A stretch of DNA of 64,000 nucleotides from positions 1,518,318 through 1,582,317 of the forward strand of contig QEOQ01000214.1 in NCBI GenBank assembly GCA_010279815.1, written 5' to 3'. Source of the stretch: Brachionus plicatilis. Lineage: Eukaryota; Rotifera; Eurotatoria; Ploima; Brachionidae. How positions within the stretch are numbered: position 1 is the first letter of the stretch; each line of letters opens with the position of its first letter. Position numbers and translations under genes: made by a program. Below, one piece after another: positions 47,729 through 59,708 of the stretch. The notes beneath the pieces were generated by a model, which saw only the letters and a list, made by a program, of their open reading frames with translations, was not told the origin of the DNA and made no database searches.

Positions 47729-48436
47729 CAGTCAATCCTCGGTATAACGAACTACTTGGGCGGAAAATTTGGTATTCGTTATATCGAAATTCCCATATAA
47801 AATGATAGGGACCAAAAAATTTTTAAACCTAATTTTATTGATAAAAAAATCTAAGATAAAAGATGCGAAATAAAACAAATAGTTAATTTTTTTGAAAAAA
47901 ATCGGTAACAGATGGTTGCTTGGTAAAGCTACTTTCAATTATTAAATTTTCAATATTAAATAAAAAGCTAATTAACAATAATTAGTAATTGTCAAGTATT
48001 TATTTAATATTTTTTATTATCAAAGTCATAGTGAGTGAATCGAGCGAAATTTTAGAAATCAATATAAAATTTTATTGGTTAAAAATATGAAAAAATATTG
48101 CAATTTTGGAGTGAAAGATTGAATAATCTATTATAATTTTATTTATATCCAATTTAAAAAAAAGTCAAACGAAAATAAAATTCCGCTCAATTTACATTGA
48201 ATTCACTCAAGATGTGTTAAATAACGAATGTCATTTTTTTAAAATTCGTTATATAAAGGTTTTTTTCTTAAGAAAAGTATTACTCCGTTTTTTTTGATTA
48301 GTTCGTTATATCGGGATTTCGTTATAAAGAGGTTCGTTGTATCAAAGAAAATTAGCAATCTTTTTCTTTTATAAAAAATCGGTTCCTAAATTCATATTCG
48401 TAATATAGAGGAGTTCGTTATACGGAGGATCGACTG
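47729..48436. mobile_element. Pogo/Tc1-type element, 708 bp, non-autonomous
   Basis: The inverted ends CAGTCAATCCTCGGTATAAC and CAGTCGATCCTCCGTATAAC are bordered by TA on both sides (47727-47728 and 48437-48438). The CAGTC...CGTATAACGAA terminus is typical of pogo/Tigger-like Tc1/mariner elements. The motif TTCGTTATA recurs several times inside both arms in mirrored orientation. No transposase domain is visible. Confidence 0.85.
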
Positions 48437-48654
48437 TATTTAGAGAAAACTACCTGCAATAATTTTAGGAATTGAATTTAAAAAACAATAATTTCCCCAA
48501 TCTTAATTCAAAGAAAATTATTTTTGAAAGAAACAAAATTTAATATTATGAAAAGAAGATTTAATTTAGCCTGTTATTTTATCTTTCCAGGAAAAGTTTT
48601 TTGTTGCATTGATGAAAAAATGAATTTTCAGCAAATTATTTTTCAAATCAAACC

Positions 48655-49060
48655 ATCAAAATTTTATCAATTGTGGCTTATTTTGAAAAACTTCACATTT
48701 TAGAAAATTTTATTTTTAATTTTTTAATTATTCATTTAGAATTTATTAAATAAAATTAAAAAAAAATAAATCAATAAGCATAAAGATTTTTGATCAAAGA
48801 GATAGTTTTTGCTGAAATCAAAAATATAATTAATTAGACAAAATTTTTTAAAATTTTTGAAACTATTTATTCAGAATGTATTAAATAAATTAAAAAAAAA
48901 AAGAAAAAAATTAAAAATAAATCCATCTGTTAAAAATTTCGCTGAAATCTATAATTAAATTAATTTTTTATATTCCCTTGATATTGAAATATAAAATTAA
49001 AATCAATAATATATATATCTGATCACTAAATATTATTTTATCATTATTTAATAATAATTT
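48655..49060 (+). pseudogene. Decayed, tandemly repeated copies of the QNG1 3'UTR and BTB-TLDc 3' end
   Basis: Bases 48655-48780 match the 3' UTR of the minus QNG1 copy (49340-49470). Bases 48786-48822 read RFLIKEIVFAEI, a remnant of the C-terminal RFLIKEIEVFAEI of the BTB-TLDc gene at 55097, in inverted orientation. Bases 48850-48950 repeat the UTR again. Bases 48940-49060 match the inverse of 55005-55120, including the conserved TCTGATCACTAAATATTATTTT. These stretches show that the inverted duplication once reached into the TLDc gene and was then partly tandem-duplicated and eroded. Confidence 0.65.
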
Positions 49061-50934
49061 GAAAAACAATTATTTCTATTATATAAAATATTCCTCTTTA
49101 TTTATTTAAAATTTTTATTATTAAATTTTATTCTTTTTTTCAGTCTTAAAACCTGGAAATGCCATTTGGTCGAAACGCGTCGTGACAATTTAATTTTTAT
49201 TCGAAAGTTTTTTAAAATAAATATTTTTTAAAAAATAATCGTTATTTCTAACTATTTATTTGATTATTAAAGAAAAGTATTATGCATAGAATCTACAAAA
49301 CAATAAATTATAAGCAACATATACGATGAAAATTTCATCATCAAGAATTGTGCCTTATTTGGAAAAAATTCACTTTTAAGAAAATTTTTTCTTCTTTAAA
49401 TTTTTTAATTATTTATTTAGAATGTATTAAATAAAATAAAAAAAAAAGAAAAATTAATAAAAAATGCATCTAATTTTGTGAAATGGTAAAGAATTTGAAT
49501 CGATTTCAGCTGCATTGTCAACTCTATAATTCCAGAGATAAAAATCCACCAAAATATCGTTTATAACGGGCTTTTGAATTTGAATTCCATTAATAATTAC
49601 TGGCTTTTCGGAATCGATCATTTTTCTCACTTTTTCGGTAATCATCTTTAAAAAAAATAAATAATTTTTTTTTATATTTTGACAAAAAAAAAAGCAAAAT
49701 TTTAAAATTAAAAAAAAAAATTAATAATCAAAAATTACGCGACACGAAACAATCGATGCTGCTCTTATTTCAATTTCATATCTGGCACCACTGGTCAACA
49801 AAGCATTTCGCTTGAGAAAAGACTTCAAGTCATCGCTATATTCAATGGCGTTGTAAAACTTTAGTACCTGAGGTACTCTGTAATCAGCAAACATTGTGAT
49901 CATATCTATATCGGAAAAATAGCCGATTCCTTGACCTTCAAAACAGCCCCAAATATCTGCGATTAGAATTTGAGCCCGTTTGTAGAATGTAACTAGAAAT
50001 TATTAAAATAAAATTAAATAAAAAATTCAAAAAAATTTTCTTTTTTATTCAAAAACCTTTTCTGTTCAAAAAAACAGCTTCATCTCGATATGCAGGAAAA
50101 TGGTCGACAATCAATTTCAGCAAAGTTCTAGCACTGCCATTTGCACTTTTGATTAAATTCAAAAAACTTCCCTGAAATTCCTTTTGAATAAAATAAAAAT
50201 AAAAAAATTAATTAAAAATATTTTTATAAAAAAATTTAAAAAAAAATAAAAATAAAAAATATTAATTAAAAATATTTAAAAAAAAAATAAAAATTTTGGA
50301 AAAATTCAAATTTTTTATAAATAAACCGTACTTCGATGAGAATTCTTCCAGTTTCGTGCAAAATCTTAAGACGCTGTTCAAACAATGGTATTTGAACCGA
50401 TGAATCAGAGCGAAATATGTGAGCTAGTTCTTGTTCAGTTATGTGAGCATAGAAAAACGGTTCTGTAATGGGAAAACCTTCCTTTTAGAAAACACTTTTA
50501 GAAATAATAATTTTTACTTTTTTTATTCAAATAAATTTTCAATTTACATCTAATGCTCTATTAACAGCTGCACAAAGTCCCCAGTAGCCAGTGTATGGTA
50601 TTTGGTTGTAATTTACAGTGTACTTTTCAACCGGTGGTCGCTTGAAATTCTCTGGCAACGAGTCCGACACTTGAATTAGCTCGTTGTCGCTCCAAAACGA
50701 AAAGTTCAATGTGTCAACCAGAAATATCCAATTCAACGAGAACTCGTTCATTTTTTTCGGATTCAGAGCCGAACTTTTCCAATTAAAGTAATTGCAGTTT
50801 TTGTCTTTTAAACTTTGAAATATCTTCTGAGCCAAATGTTCTATGCCTGATTGATTTATGTTCACACTCTTGGCATTTTGCACAATAAACTCGGCCGATT
50901 CAATTGGCAAAATTAAATCATTTGGACTCATTTT
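48938..50934 (-). repeat. Left arm of the large inverted duplication
   Basis: It matches the inverse of 53335-55120. Exons are near identical and introns more diverged, with about 190 bp inserted at 49065-49262. The inner boundary lies within about five bases upstream of the QNG1 start codon in both arms. The outer boundary lies at the 3' end of the TLDc gene. Confidence 0.85.
49454..50931 (-). CDS. QNG1: QNG1, queuosine 5'-phosphate N-glycosylase (copy A)
   Basis: Five exons, 50931-50548, 50481-50332, 50180-50057, 49992-49739 and 49645-49454, join in frame to 367 residues (341 in human C9orf64). Family blocks are ESAEFIVQNAKSV, NWIFLVDTLNFSFWSD, YTGYWGLCAAVNRALDEG, GSFLNLI, FYKRAQILIADIWG, ITMFADYRVPQVL, YDFYLW-type DFYLWNYRVD, and LPFHKIRCIFY at the C-terminus. 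The enzyme releases queuine from queuosine 5'-monophosphate so that it can be reinserted at tRNA position 34. Against copy B the few changes seen are mostly synonymous (for example CGC/CGA Arg at the end of exon 4), with one Ser/Ala in YFSDIDM. The reading frame is fully intact. It is transcribed away from copy B. Confidence 0.93.
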
Positions 50935-53334
50935 TTCTAATCTTTTTTTGTCTTTAATAAAATCTAAAATAATTTTTAACCTCTTCTTTGGAATTATTTT
51001 CGTCTTTCGAAAAATTTAACTAAAATTATCGATTTATTAGAGGCTCAAAAAATTCTTGTATTTTTTTAATTTTATCCCCAACATATTTGCTGATTCTCAC
51101 TCCACATGAATATCTAAAATAATTAAAATAAATTAAAGAATTCAGATTAATTCTCTTTTCGATTGTCAATGCAATTTTTTTGTATAAATTGTGAGCAAAT
51201 AATCATCTGTGTTTATTAAAAATAACAAAAAAGCCAATTTTTGTTTAATTATGCTCATTTTAATTTTACTAATGCGGCTACTGAATTATTTATAATCGTT
51301 TCAGCAATGAGTGAATTTGTACACAAATTTTTGAGTATTTAAATAGACAGTCTATAGTGTCTTATGAAATCTTTATTTATCTTTTATGTAATATTTTACT
51401 TTTTACAAATATTAAATTATAAAAAATGAGCTTTCATCTAAATAAGACTTTAACTTGTTTTTAATCCTTCATAAAATTTAATTAAATTTTTTTGATCATT
51501 TTTTAAATTTTTTTAAAAAGAAATCAATGTTTTACTGTTGTAATCATGGAAACAATTTTTCTTCCTTCGGGGAATCATTTTCACGAAAAAAGAATTAATT
51601 CTGAAAATTTGAATTTTAAAGTTTATAAACATAAACAAGTTTAATAATATTATTTCAACAAGAAATTAAAAAATTTAATTTTAAAAAAATTGATGATTAA
51701 AAGAAATTAATTAATTAAAATTGTTTGCAAAATTTTTATCAGATCTCTCTTGGAATCCTGTTTGAAGGCCTAAATTGAAAACTCGAAGAGATCCGAAATT
51801 AGATTTTAAAACTTAAAGTTTGATGAAAAGAAAATGAGGCTTGGTTTATCATTTTTGAGGACTAAGATCAAAATCGAGGGGTGACTTAATCTAGTTTTAA
51901 AAAATTCAAATTAAACAAACAATGGCTTTTAGATAAAAAAAAAATCAAAAAGGCTTCTAAATTTAAAATGAAAACAAAATGATTTTTGGTTTTTTTTTTC
52001 TTTTATTTCTTTTATAAAATTTATGTTATTATGAAATTAATTCTAAATGAAAAAATTCGCTGACTTTAAGTACTAAAAAAGTACAAAATAGCACAAAACT
52101 TTGGATAAATCTTAAAAAACTTCATGAGTTTTCAGGTCAATATTTATATTTAATCATTTTTAAATAATGATAAAATCATCAATTTGAAAATAAATATTTT
52201 TTTTTTTTTTAATTTCCAAAATCAAAAGAAATTCAAAAAACATTATGAAAAAAATCTTGGAATTTAAGGCTTTTGGTAGTTTAATTTTCTGATTTTAATT
52301 TTTTTAATTTTCTTGGTATTTTATTCTTTAAACTGCTAACATTATATTACAATTAAAAATTCAAAAAATGTAAACTTTTCTTTTCCAAAATTATTATTTT
52401 CTTCGGAAACATTAATTTTTTTAATTTTGTTGTTTTATTCTAAAAAAAAAAAATTTTTTTTTTCAATTGATTATTCTCAAATGTGACAGATATTTTTTCA
52501 CAATTTTTTTTAAGTTTTGCGTTGATTGTCGAAAATTTTATTTCAATTTCAATTTTAGATTTTGTCAAACTACGTGGATCAGCAATAAAATTTGCAAAAA
52601 TACTCTCGATCTAATCACCACTGTATTTGTTTAATTTTAGATTTTTTTGAATTTAAGAAGCTTTAGCTCGGCACAGATAAACAAATATATAAATAATAAT
52701 CAGATCACTTGTAACAATAAAAATATCCATTATAATCAGATCACTCCTCAAGACTAAATAAGTGAAAATTTCTACAATTAGTAAAAATAATACCAGTAAC
52801 CTTAAAGCCCTTGAATCAGCAAGTAAACATAGTTTGTTCTAATCTTAGAATTAGAAATATCAATAGGAGACTTTAAAATTATTTTATAATAGTAATAAAT
52901 TCAAAAGACCACCATTGAGAAAAAAACATTAAATTTGGATAGATACATGTGATTTTTTTAGTTTTAATCAGATACAAATTTCAAAAAGAAGTAATTTATT
53001 TGTTAATAGAAATCAAAATTCAAAGTTTTGAGATAAATGTTCAAGTACTTTGAATATTTGAAATAAGATTATTTGATAAAACAGATTGCTCGAGTCTAAT
53101 CAAAAATATTGATAAGAACTTTTATAAAGCCTCTTAAAAGTGTCAAATACTTTTTTAAAATCGAGACTAGTAATTAATTAGTACCCCAAGACTTACTCTT
53201 TTTTTATGCTAACTATGCTTTCAAGCTAACAACTGAGATTTAAATATATAAATTTTATTCACAATTAAAAAAATAATTTGAATTTATAATTGAAAAAATA
53301 TCGAAAAGAAATAGAAATTTCTATCTACAAAATT
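50935..53334. other. 2.4-kb spacer between the two QNG1 copies
   Basis: Unique AT-rich DNA that must contain both divergent promoters; the two 5' flanks share no similarity. Bases 52655-52700 hold a LINE-type tail (GAAGCTTTAGCTCGG stem-loop, then CACAGATAAACAAATATAT). No gene recognised. Confidence 0.6.
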
Positions 53335-55120
53335 AAAATGAGTCCAAATGATTTAATTTTGCCAATTGAATCGGCCGAGTTTATTGTGCAAAATGCCAAG
53401 AGTGTGAACATAAATCAATCAGGCATAGAACATTTGGCTCAGAAGATATTTCAAAGTTTAAAAGACAAAAACTGCAATTACTTTAATTGGAAAAGTTCGG
53501 CTCTGAATCCGAAAAAAATGAACGAGTTCTCGTTGAATTGGATATTTCTGGTTGACACATTGAACTTTTCGTTTTGGAGCGATAACGAGCTAATTCAAGT
53601 GTCGGACTCGTTGCCAGAGAATTTCAAGCGACCACCGGTTGAAAAGTACACTGTAAATTACAACCAAATACCATACACTGGCTACTGGGGACTTTGTGCA
53701 GCTGTTAATAGAGCATTAGATGTAAATTGAAAATTTATTTGAATAAAAAAAGTAAAAATTATTATTTCTAAAAGTGTTTTCTAAAAGGAAGGTTTTCCCA
53801 TTACAGAACCGTTTTTCTATGCTCACATAACTGAACAAGAACTAGCTCACATATTTCGCTCTGATTCATCGGTTCAAATACCATTGTTTGAACAGCGTCT
53901 TAAGATTTTGCACGAAACTGGAAGAATTCTCATCGAAGTACGTTTTATTAATTAATAATTTGAATTTTTCCAAAATTTTTATTTTTTTTTAAATATTTTT
54001 AATTAATTTTTTTTTTTTTATTTTTTTTTAAATTTTTTTATAAAAATATTTTTAAGTAATTATTTTATTTTTATTTTATTTAAAAGGAATTTCAGGGAAG
54101 TTTTTTAAATTTAATCAAAAGTGCAAATGGCAGTGCTAGAACTTTGCTGAAATTGATTGTCGACCATTTTCCTGCATATCGAGATGAAGCTGTTTTTTTG
54201 AACAGAAAAGGTTTTGAATAAAAAAGAAAATTTTTTGAATTTTTTATTTAATTTTATTTTAATAATTTCTAGTTACATTCTACAAACGGGCTCAAATTCT
54301 AATCGCAGATATTTGGGGCTGTTTTGAAGGTCAAGGAATTGGCTATTTTGCCGATATAGACATGATCACAATGTTTGCTGATTACAGAGTACCTCAGGTA
54401 CTAAAGTTTTACAATGCCATTGAATATAGCGATGACTTGAAGTCTTTTCTCAAGCGAAATGCTTTGTTGACCAGTGGTGCCAGATATGAAATTGAAATAA
54501 GAGCAGCATCGATTGTTTCGTGTCGAGTAATTTTTGATTATTAATTTTTTTTTTTTAATTTTAAAATTTTGCTTTTTTTTCTGTCAAAATATAAAAAAAA
54601 ATTATTTATTTTTTCTTAAGATGATTACCGAAAAAGTGAGAAAAATGATCGATTCCGAAAAGCCAGTAATTATTAACGGCATTCAAATTCAAAAGCCCGT
54701 TATAAACGATATTTTGGTGGATTTTTATCTCTGGAATTATAGAGTTGACAATGCAGCTGAAATCGATTCAAATTCTTTACCATTTCACAAAATTAGATGC
54801 ATTTTTTATTAATTTTTCTTTTTTTTTTTATTTTATTTAATACATTCTAAATAAATAATTAAAAAATTTAAAAAAGAAAAATTTTCTTAAAAGTGAATTT
54901 TTTCCAAATAAGCCACAATTCTTGATGATGAAATTTTGATCGAATATGTTGCTTATAATTTATTGTTTTGTAGATTCTTTGCATAATACTTTTCTTTAAT
55001 AATTTTAAATGATGAAAAAATAATATTTAGTGATCAGAAATATATTTTATTTTTGATTTTAATTTTTTATTTTAATAAAAAAAAATTAATTAAATTTTAG
55101 ATTTCAGCGAAAACTTCTAT
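53335..55120 (+). repeat. Right arm of the large inverted duplication
   Basis: This is the inverse of 48938-50934 and carries QNG1 copy B with its 3' UTR and the last codons of the BTB-TLDc gene. Because it includes the intact TLDc end, this side is more likely the ancestral arrangement. Confidence 0.85.
53338..54812 (+). CDS. QNG1: QNG1, queuosine 5'-phosphate N-glycosylase (copy B)
   Basis: Five exons, 53338-53721, 53788-53937, 54087-54210, 54273-54526 and 54621-54812, with the same phases as copy A, give 367 residues. Exon 1 appears identical to copy A at the DNA level. The introns (66, 149, 62 and 94 nt) differ by small indels and substitutions. The gene is intact and faces the BTB-TLDc gene tail to tail, 284 bp between the stop codons. 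The upstream ATG-like start at 53290 is not a true ATG; the start at 53338 matches copy A and the family N-terminus. Confidence 0.94.
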
Positions 55121-56074
55121 TTCTTTGATCAAAAATCTAAATGAACCTGCAAAAAAATTTTGAGCTTGATCAGAAAAATACTCATATTTCGGATGTTTAA
55201 AGCTACAACCGAGATTGCAGTAACTTTTGGCATTTTCATTGGCATTTCCAACAATGCTTATGTCATGACCACCTCCAAATACCGGACCATAATTTTTATA
55301 GCAACAAATGGCAATTGCACCATTTTCACAATTTATTTTTATTGGGTGTCTTTCTTTATTCACCAAACTGAACACAAAACAATTATCATCCTTTTTAGTT
55401 TGTCCTTTTTTTTTGTAAATTTTTAATAAAATCTAAAAAAGTAAAAATTTTTAATTCACACCTCTATCTGACCAAGACTGGTCAGTGTAGCCACCAAAAA
55501 TAAAATTATCCTGAGTTTGAATTAATGTCAAAGTTTTAACAACATTGTCACATTTGAAGTGAAAATCATCTGCGCTAAATCCGTCTCGAGAAGCTCTATA
55601 AATCAATTCCCAATCACTACTTTGAGCAAGTTCACAAAGTTTTATTAGCCTTTTGGCCAAAGTTCTAGTTAAAATTAGCGATTCAGCAAATTCATTTTTT
55701 AATTGAGCATCTAACAATTCAACCAAATGATCAACTTTATAAAACTCGGCTTCTTTTTTAATGCAATTTAGAGTAAAATCATCTTGAGGCAGTCTTTCTT
55801 TGAATTCAATTGAATATATATTGCCTTCATTGTCTACTTTGATATGACGGTAAAAATCCAATATATAATCAAAGTATTGCGGATTTCTATCAAAAAATAA
55901 CTCTTTGTTTTCATACAACGTTGTATTCGGATCATTCAAAAGTTCTTCAAATAAATTCGAGCGATAAAATTCAGTTCTGGGTGCTATTTTTCTTAATTTT
56001 TTACTAATTGTTGATCTATAGGTTAGAAATTGTGATCCCCCAACATTAAACTTAACAATATCATTATCTTCCAT
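55097..56074 (-). CDS. BTB (KCTD-type) plus TLDc domain protein
   Basis: Two exons, 56074-55462 and 55404-55097, join across a 57-nt intron inside the TLDc core to give 306 residues. Residues 5-110 form a T1-type BTB domain (VKFNVGGSQFLTYRSTI, FFDRNPQYFDYILDFYRH), which usually makes oligomers or binds cullin-3. Residues 135-306 form a TLDc domain (ELIYRASRDGFSADDFH, FIFGGYTDQSWSD, NCFVFSLVN, and the FGGGHDISI and LGCSFKHP blocks). TLDc proteins act in oxidative-stress responses and in V-ATPase regulation, but BTB-TLDc fusions have no assigned role that I know. It lies tail to tail with QNG1 copy B, and its last codons are included in the inverted duplication. Confidence 0.88.
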
Positions 56075-56600
56075 TTTACAATTCTATTTTTAGATAAGTT
56101 TTTTTTATTGTAAAAGAATTTAAAAATTTAAAAATATTTTTAAAAGCATAAAAATATTAAGGATTGAAACTGACAATAGGATTGTTAAATAAATAATGGT
56201 TTCGGTATAAGCCAAAAAGTTTGATCAAAATGAAACATTAATGAATTAAAACTTTTAAATCAAAACTTTTTTAGACTTGAAGTTTTAAATACCAAAATAA
56301 AAATCTTTTTGGCTCATAAAAAAAATAAATTTTCATATCATTGAACAGATTTTGGAATTATTCTTTTAATTTTTCTTGAAATATTTTAAAATTAAAAAAC
56401 AAATTAATTTTTATTAGAAAAAATTAAATTTTCAAAATAAAAAAATTTAATATTGTTAAATTGCTTGCATGTAAAAAATTGTTTGGTCATCATTTTTTGA
56501 TCACATAAATTCCAATATTTAATTTCATGACCAAAATGATCAAATCGTTGACATGTTACCTTTGATCAAATTTTTTTGTGAACACTTGATAACATATTGT
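56075..56600. other. Intergenic, nothing recognised
   Basis: AT-rich sequence upstream of the BTB-TLDc gene; contains its promoter but no motif stands out. Confidence 0.35.
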
Positions 56601-56690
56601 TTATCTGTTTATTTCATTTATTTTTTTTTAATATTTTCTTAACATCGCCTTAAAGGCGTTCACTGAAATAAATAATAATAATAATAATAT
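56601..56690 (+). repeat. LINE-type 3' tail with stem-loop and AAT repeat
   Basis: Hairpin CGCCTTAAAGGCG (56646-56658), then TTCACTG and AAATAAATAATAATAATAAT. This is the same architecture as the LINE end at 28331 but with a different stem sequence. The MITE at 56693 has inserted into the end of its AAT repeat. Confidence 0.45.
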
Positions 56691-56692
56691 TG

Positions 56693-56968
56693 GGCAATGT
56701 GAAATTTTAGTACAATATTGTACAAATTTGTACAGAAGAATTCCAGGCTCTGCAAAAACTCTGCAATTTAATGCAGAGTTTAATCAAGGATTTTTTGATG
56801 GTGTGCATTTTACAGAAAATTGCAGAGTTTTTGCAGAGATTGGAATTCTTTTGTACAAATTTGTACAATATTGTACTTTTAGCAGAACCATTTTTGCAAA
56901 ATTAGAAAAAAATTTATAAAGTTTTTACTTTTTGTACTGTAATTTTTGTACTAAAATTTCACATTGCC
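56693..56968. mobile_element. Palindromic MITE, 276 bp, 8-bp target duplication
   Basis: The ends GGCAATGTGAAATTTTAGT are inverted copies, flanked by exact TAATATTG repeats at 56685-56692 and 56969-56976. Both arms also carry GTACAATATTGTACAAATTT and CTCTGCAAAAACTCTGCA in mirrored order, so most of the element folds into one long hairpin. The GGCnnnGTnAAATTTT terminus is shared with the 2.44-kb transposon at 662 and the element at 6999. Confidence 0.9.
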
Positions 56969-56976
56969 TAATATTG

Positions 56977-57942
56977 AACATGACCGACAAAATTATTGAG
57001 AAATAAAGATGATGATATATCAAATTTTATGAAAATGAATTCACAGAAATAAATAAAAAATGACAAACAAATAGTAATATATTTAATGGAAAATTAATAA
57101 TAGAAATTTTATCAAAGAAGACTTGAAAAACTTTATGGAAAAATTTTTAAAATTACACAATTGATCAATTTATAACAAGTTTTAAATCTATTTGCAATAA
57201 AAATATCTTACAAAATCAACAAAACAAAAAAAATTTACACCTGAAATTAATTTTTTTCTAAATTTAAAATTTTCATTTTTACAAAATTTTAGCAAAATCT
57301 TAAATTTTTTGTGAATTTATTAACTATGAATAAAAACGAGAGATTATTTATTCTGAAAAAAAAGTCCATGACACATTTTCTATAAATTTTTATTCTTTTA
57401 TATTTTTAATCTAAAATTTTCTATGTAGTAATTTATCTATAAAAAAAATTCGATCATTATTCTATCTTTTGATCAAAATTCGAGCTTCCAAATCCAAAGT
57501 AGTTGTCAAGACAACCAATTTCAAAGTGACAATTTTGGCACCTATTATTCAAAATTAAAAAAATAAAATCTTCAAACAAACTAAATTAAAAAACAATTTT
57601 TTTTATTTATTTATTTAAAATAATTTTCTCATTCAAATAATTCAGTATTGGTCATACCATCCAATTCCTAATTCACTTCATTCAAATAAATAAATCTCAA
57701 TTTTGTTGGGTCTATGGGTCATCTATTGCAGCCAGCTTTCCAGAAACCATTGGTTACTAGAAAAATTAAGACAACTTAATGGGCACAATGTTTTTCTGAA
57801 CTCTGAATCTTACCACTATCACAGTACACGCATTGCTTATTAAATCGAACAAAAAAAAATACTAAAATTCATCATATAGTTTAAACAAGGAAAGATAAAT
57901 AAGAAACTAGGCGATATTTTACACAACCCAACTAAACAAACA
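56977..57942. other. Intergenic, nothing recognised
   Basis: AT-rich sequence up to the DZF gene, whose promoter must lie at the right end. No repeat boundaries seen. Confidence 0.35.
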
Positions 57943-59708
57943 ATGAATCGGTAAGCTTTGAATAAAGACTTGAAAAAAATTCAGACTAATTTGCTAGCAT
58001 GTGCAGTAATAGAAATGTTCCAGCAGCAGAGAGCGCGGCCGCGCCGCAGCAGCAATTTCGATTCAACAAAGTAAACACAGCGCCCAAAATTGCGGGCGAA
58101 CAGAACGGCAAGCGCAAAAGCGACAACCCTCCACCAACAACACCAACATTACCAACAATTCAACCAGCACCAACTGCACTCAACAACACCACAAACGGCG
58201 AATACAAAAAATTCAAAGTGGACGAGTCAAGCAATGAAAACTGGCCGAACGGACAAACACTCGATTTCAAAAAACATCTTCAAATCCTCAACGATCTGAC
58301 CATATTTCACAAAGTAAGTAAACTGTCCAGCATCCACGCACACACACTCATCTATTTTCTCTTTAGGTCAAAGTTAAATACGATGTGGTAAGCGAGTCAG
58401 GACCGCAACACGCCAAGACATTCCAAGTCAAATGCACTATATACAAGCCGGAGACTGAGGCCGAACTCGAGAGCTATGTGTCCAGTGGCAGCAGTATTAG
58501 CAAGGCTAAGCAATCTGCTGCCGAATTGGCTCTCAGAGAGACCAAGCTCGAGAAGCCAACTGCAGAGCAAATTAAAAAAAAAAGATCAGGTAAGAAAAAA
58601 AAAATAAAAAAAAATATGCATTTCTATTGTCAGGCGTTTAACAGGGCACTCTTTAGATCCGACTTAAAGCATCCACTTAATTTAACCTATTAACTATACT
58701 AAATAATTTTTAGTCAAAAAACATGGTCAACAAAAAGAAAATCAACTGCACGCACCGCCACTCTTCACACACTTCACCCAGTACGAAATCGACACATACA
58801 AATTCAACAAGCGTCACTTGTACGCCAAACACGCTCAAATCGAAGCGGACAAAAAGCACGTCCAGCTCGCATCCACTCTAATCCAAGCACTGCAGACAAA
58901 TCTATTGGCCATACCGGGCGTGATTCGCGTCAGCCCATTGGGCCCGTTCGCCAAAGGCCTAATGCTCAAAAGCGACAAGCTCATTCAACTAGTCGTCACA
59001 CTCCAGTCCCATCCGGACTACTCCACTGTCAAAGACCTGGCCCACAAGCTCCTCCTAACGGACATGTTCTCACAATCAGACAAAATTTTGGTCGACACAA
59101 ATTTATTGCAAACCGAACACTGCTTTTACTTGACACATTCAAGCGACCATGTTGTGCAAAAATACCAGCTGCTGTTCACAAGTGACGAGCTGTCCGATGC
59201 AACGGAAGTGAGCGGCGAAAATTTTGTATTTCCCGCGCAAGCCTGCTGTGCACTGAACAGTGCTTTGAAGCGCCAACAATTGGTCGAGTCAAGACTCAAG
59301 TCTGTGCCCAATGCGCTCATTGTGCTTAAGCTGCTGCGTGATATGTGCGATCGGGACCCCGATTGGAATGTGGACGAGAGTGTGCTCGAGCTGTTGGTCT
59401 GCGTGAGCTTCCAGCGCAGAAACACTCACGATTTGTGTGTTAAATTTGGCGAGTTTTTTGAGCTGGTGGCAGGCGGAGTGCTCCTGTTGTCCGATTTGAA
59501 TTTGGCCTGCAAGTACTTGGGCGGTGTGGACAGCGGCCAAGTTTTTTGTCTCAATGACCTGGACGGTAATTTGGTGGAGTTGGAGCGCGACAAGAGCGAA
59601 AGACTGAGCCGGCTGGCTCAGCAAGCTCTGAGGCTAATTGCGTTTAGGAAAATAGACGCTCTGCTCGGAATGCAAGTGCTGCCCCAAACGCCAGACAAAT
59701 CTAATTAA
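57943..59708 (+). CDS. DZF-domain RNA-binding protein with an N-terminal dsRBD (NF90/ZFR group)
   Basis: Four exons, 57943-57950 (ATGAATCG), 57998-58313, 58367-58589 and 58714-59708, join in frame to 513 residues. Residues 4-85 are Pro/Asn-rich with a basic GKRKSDN stretch. Residues 95-175 form a dsRBD (VKYDVVSESGPQHAKTFQVK, SSGSSISKAKQSAAELAL). Residues 200-505 form the DZF domain: EIDTYKFNKRH, VIRVSPLGPFAKGLML, the paired LKLLRDMCDR, WNVDESVLELLVCVSF, and ALRLIAFRKIDALLGM. DZF is an inactive nucleotidyltransferase fold used for dimerisation among NF45, NF90, SPNR and ZFR. In NF90 the dsRBDs follow the DZF; here a dsRBD precedes it, the ZFR-like order. The region is far less AT-rich than its surroundings. 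Confidence 0.85.
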
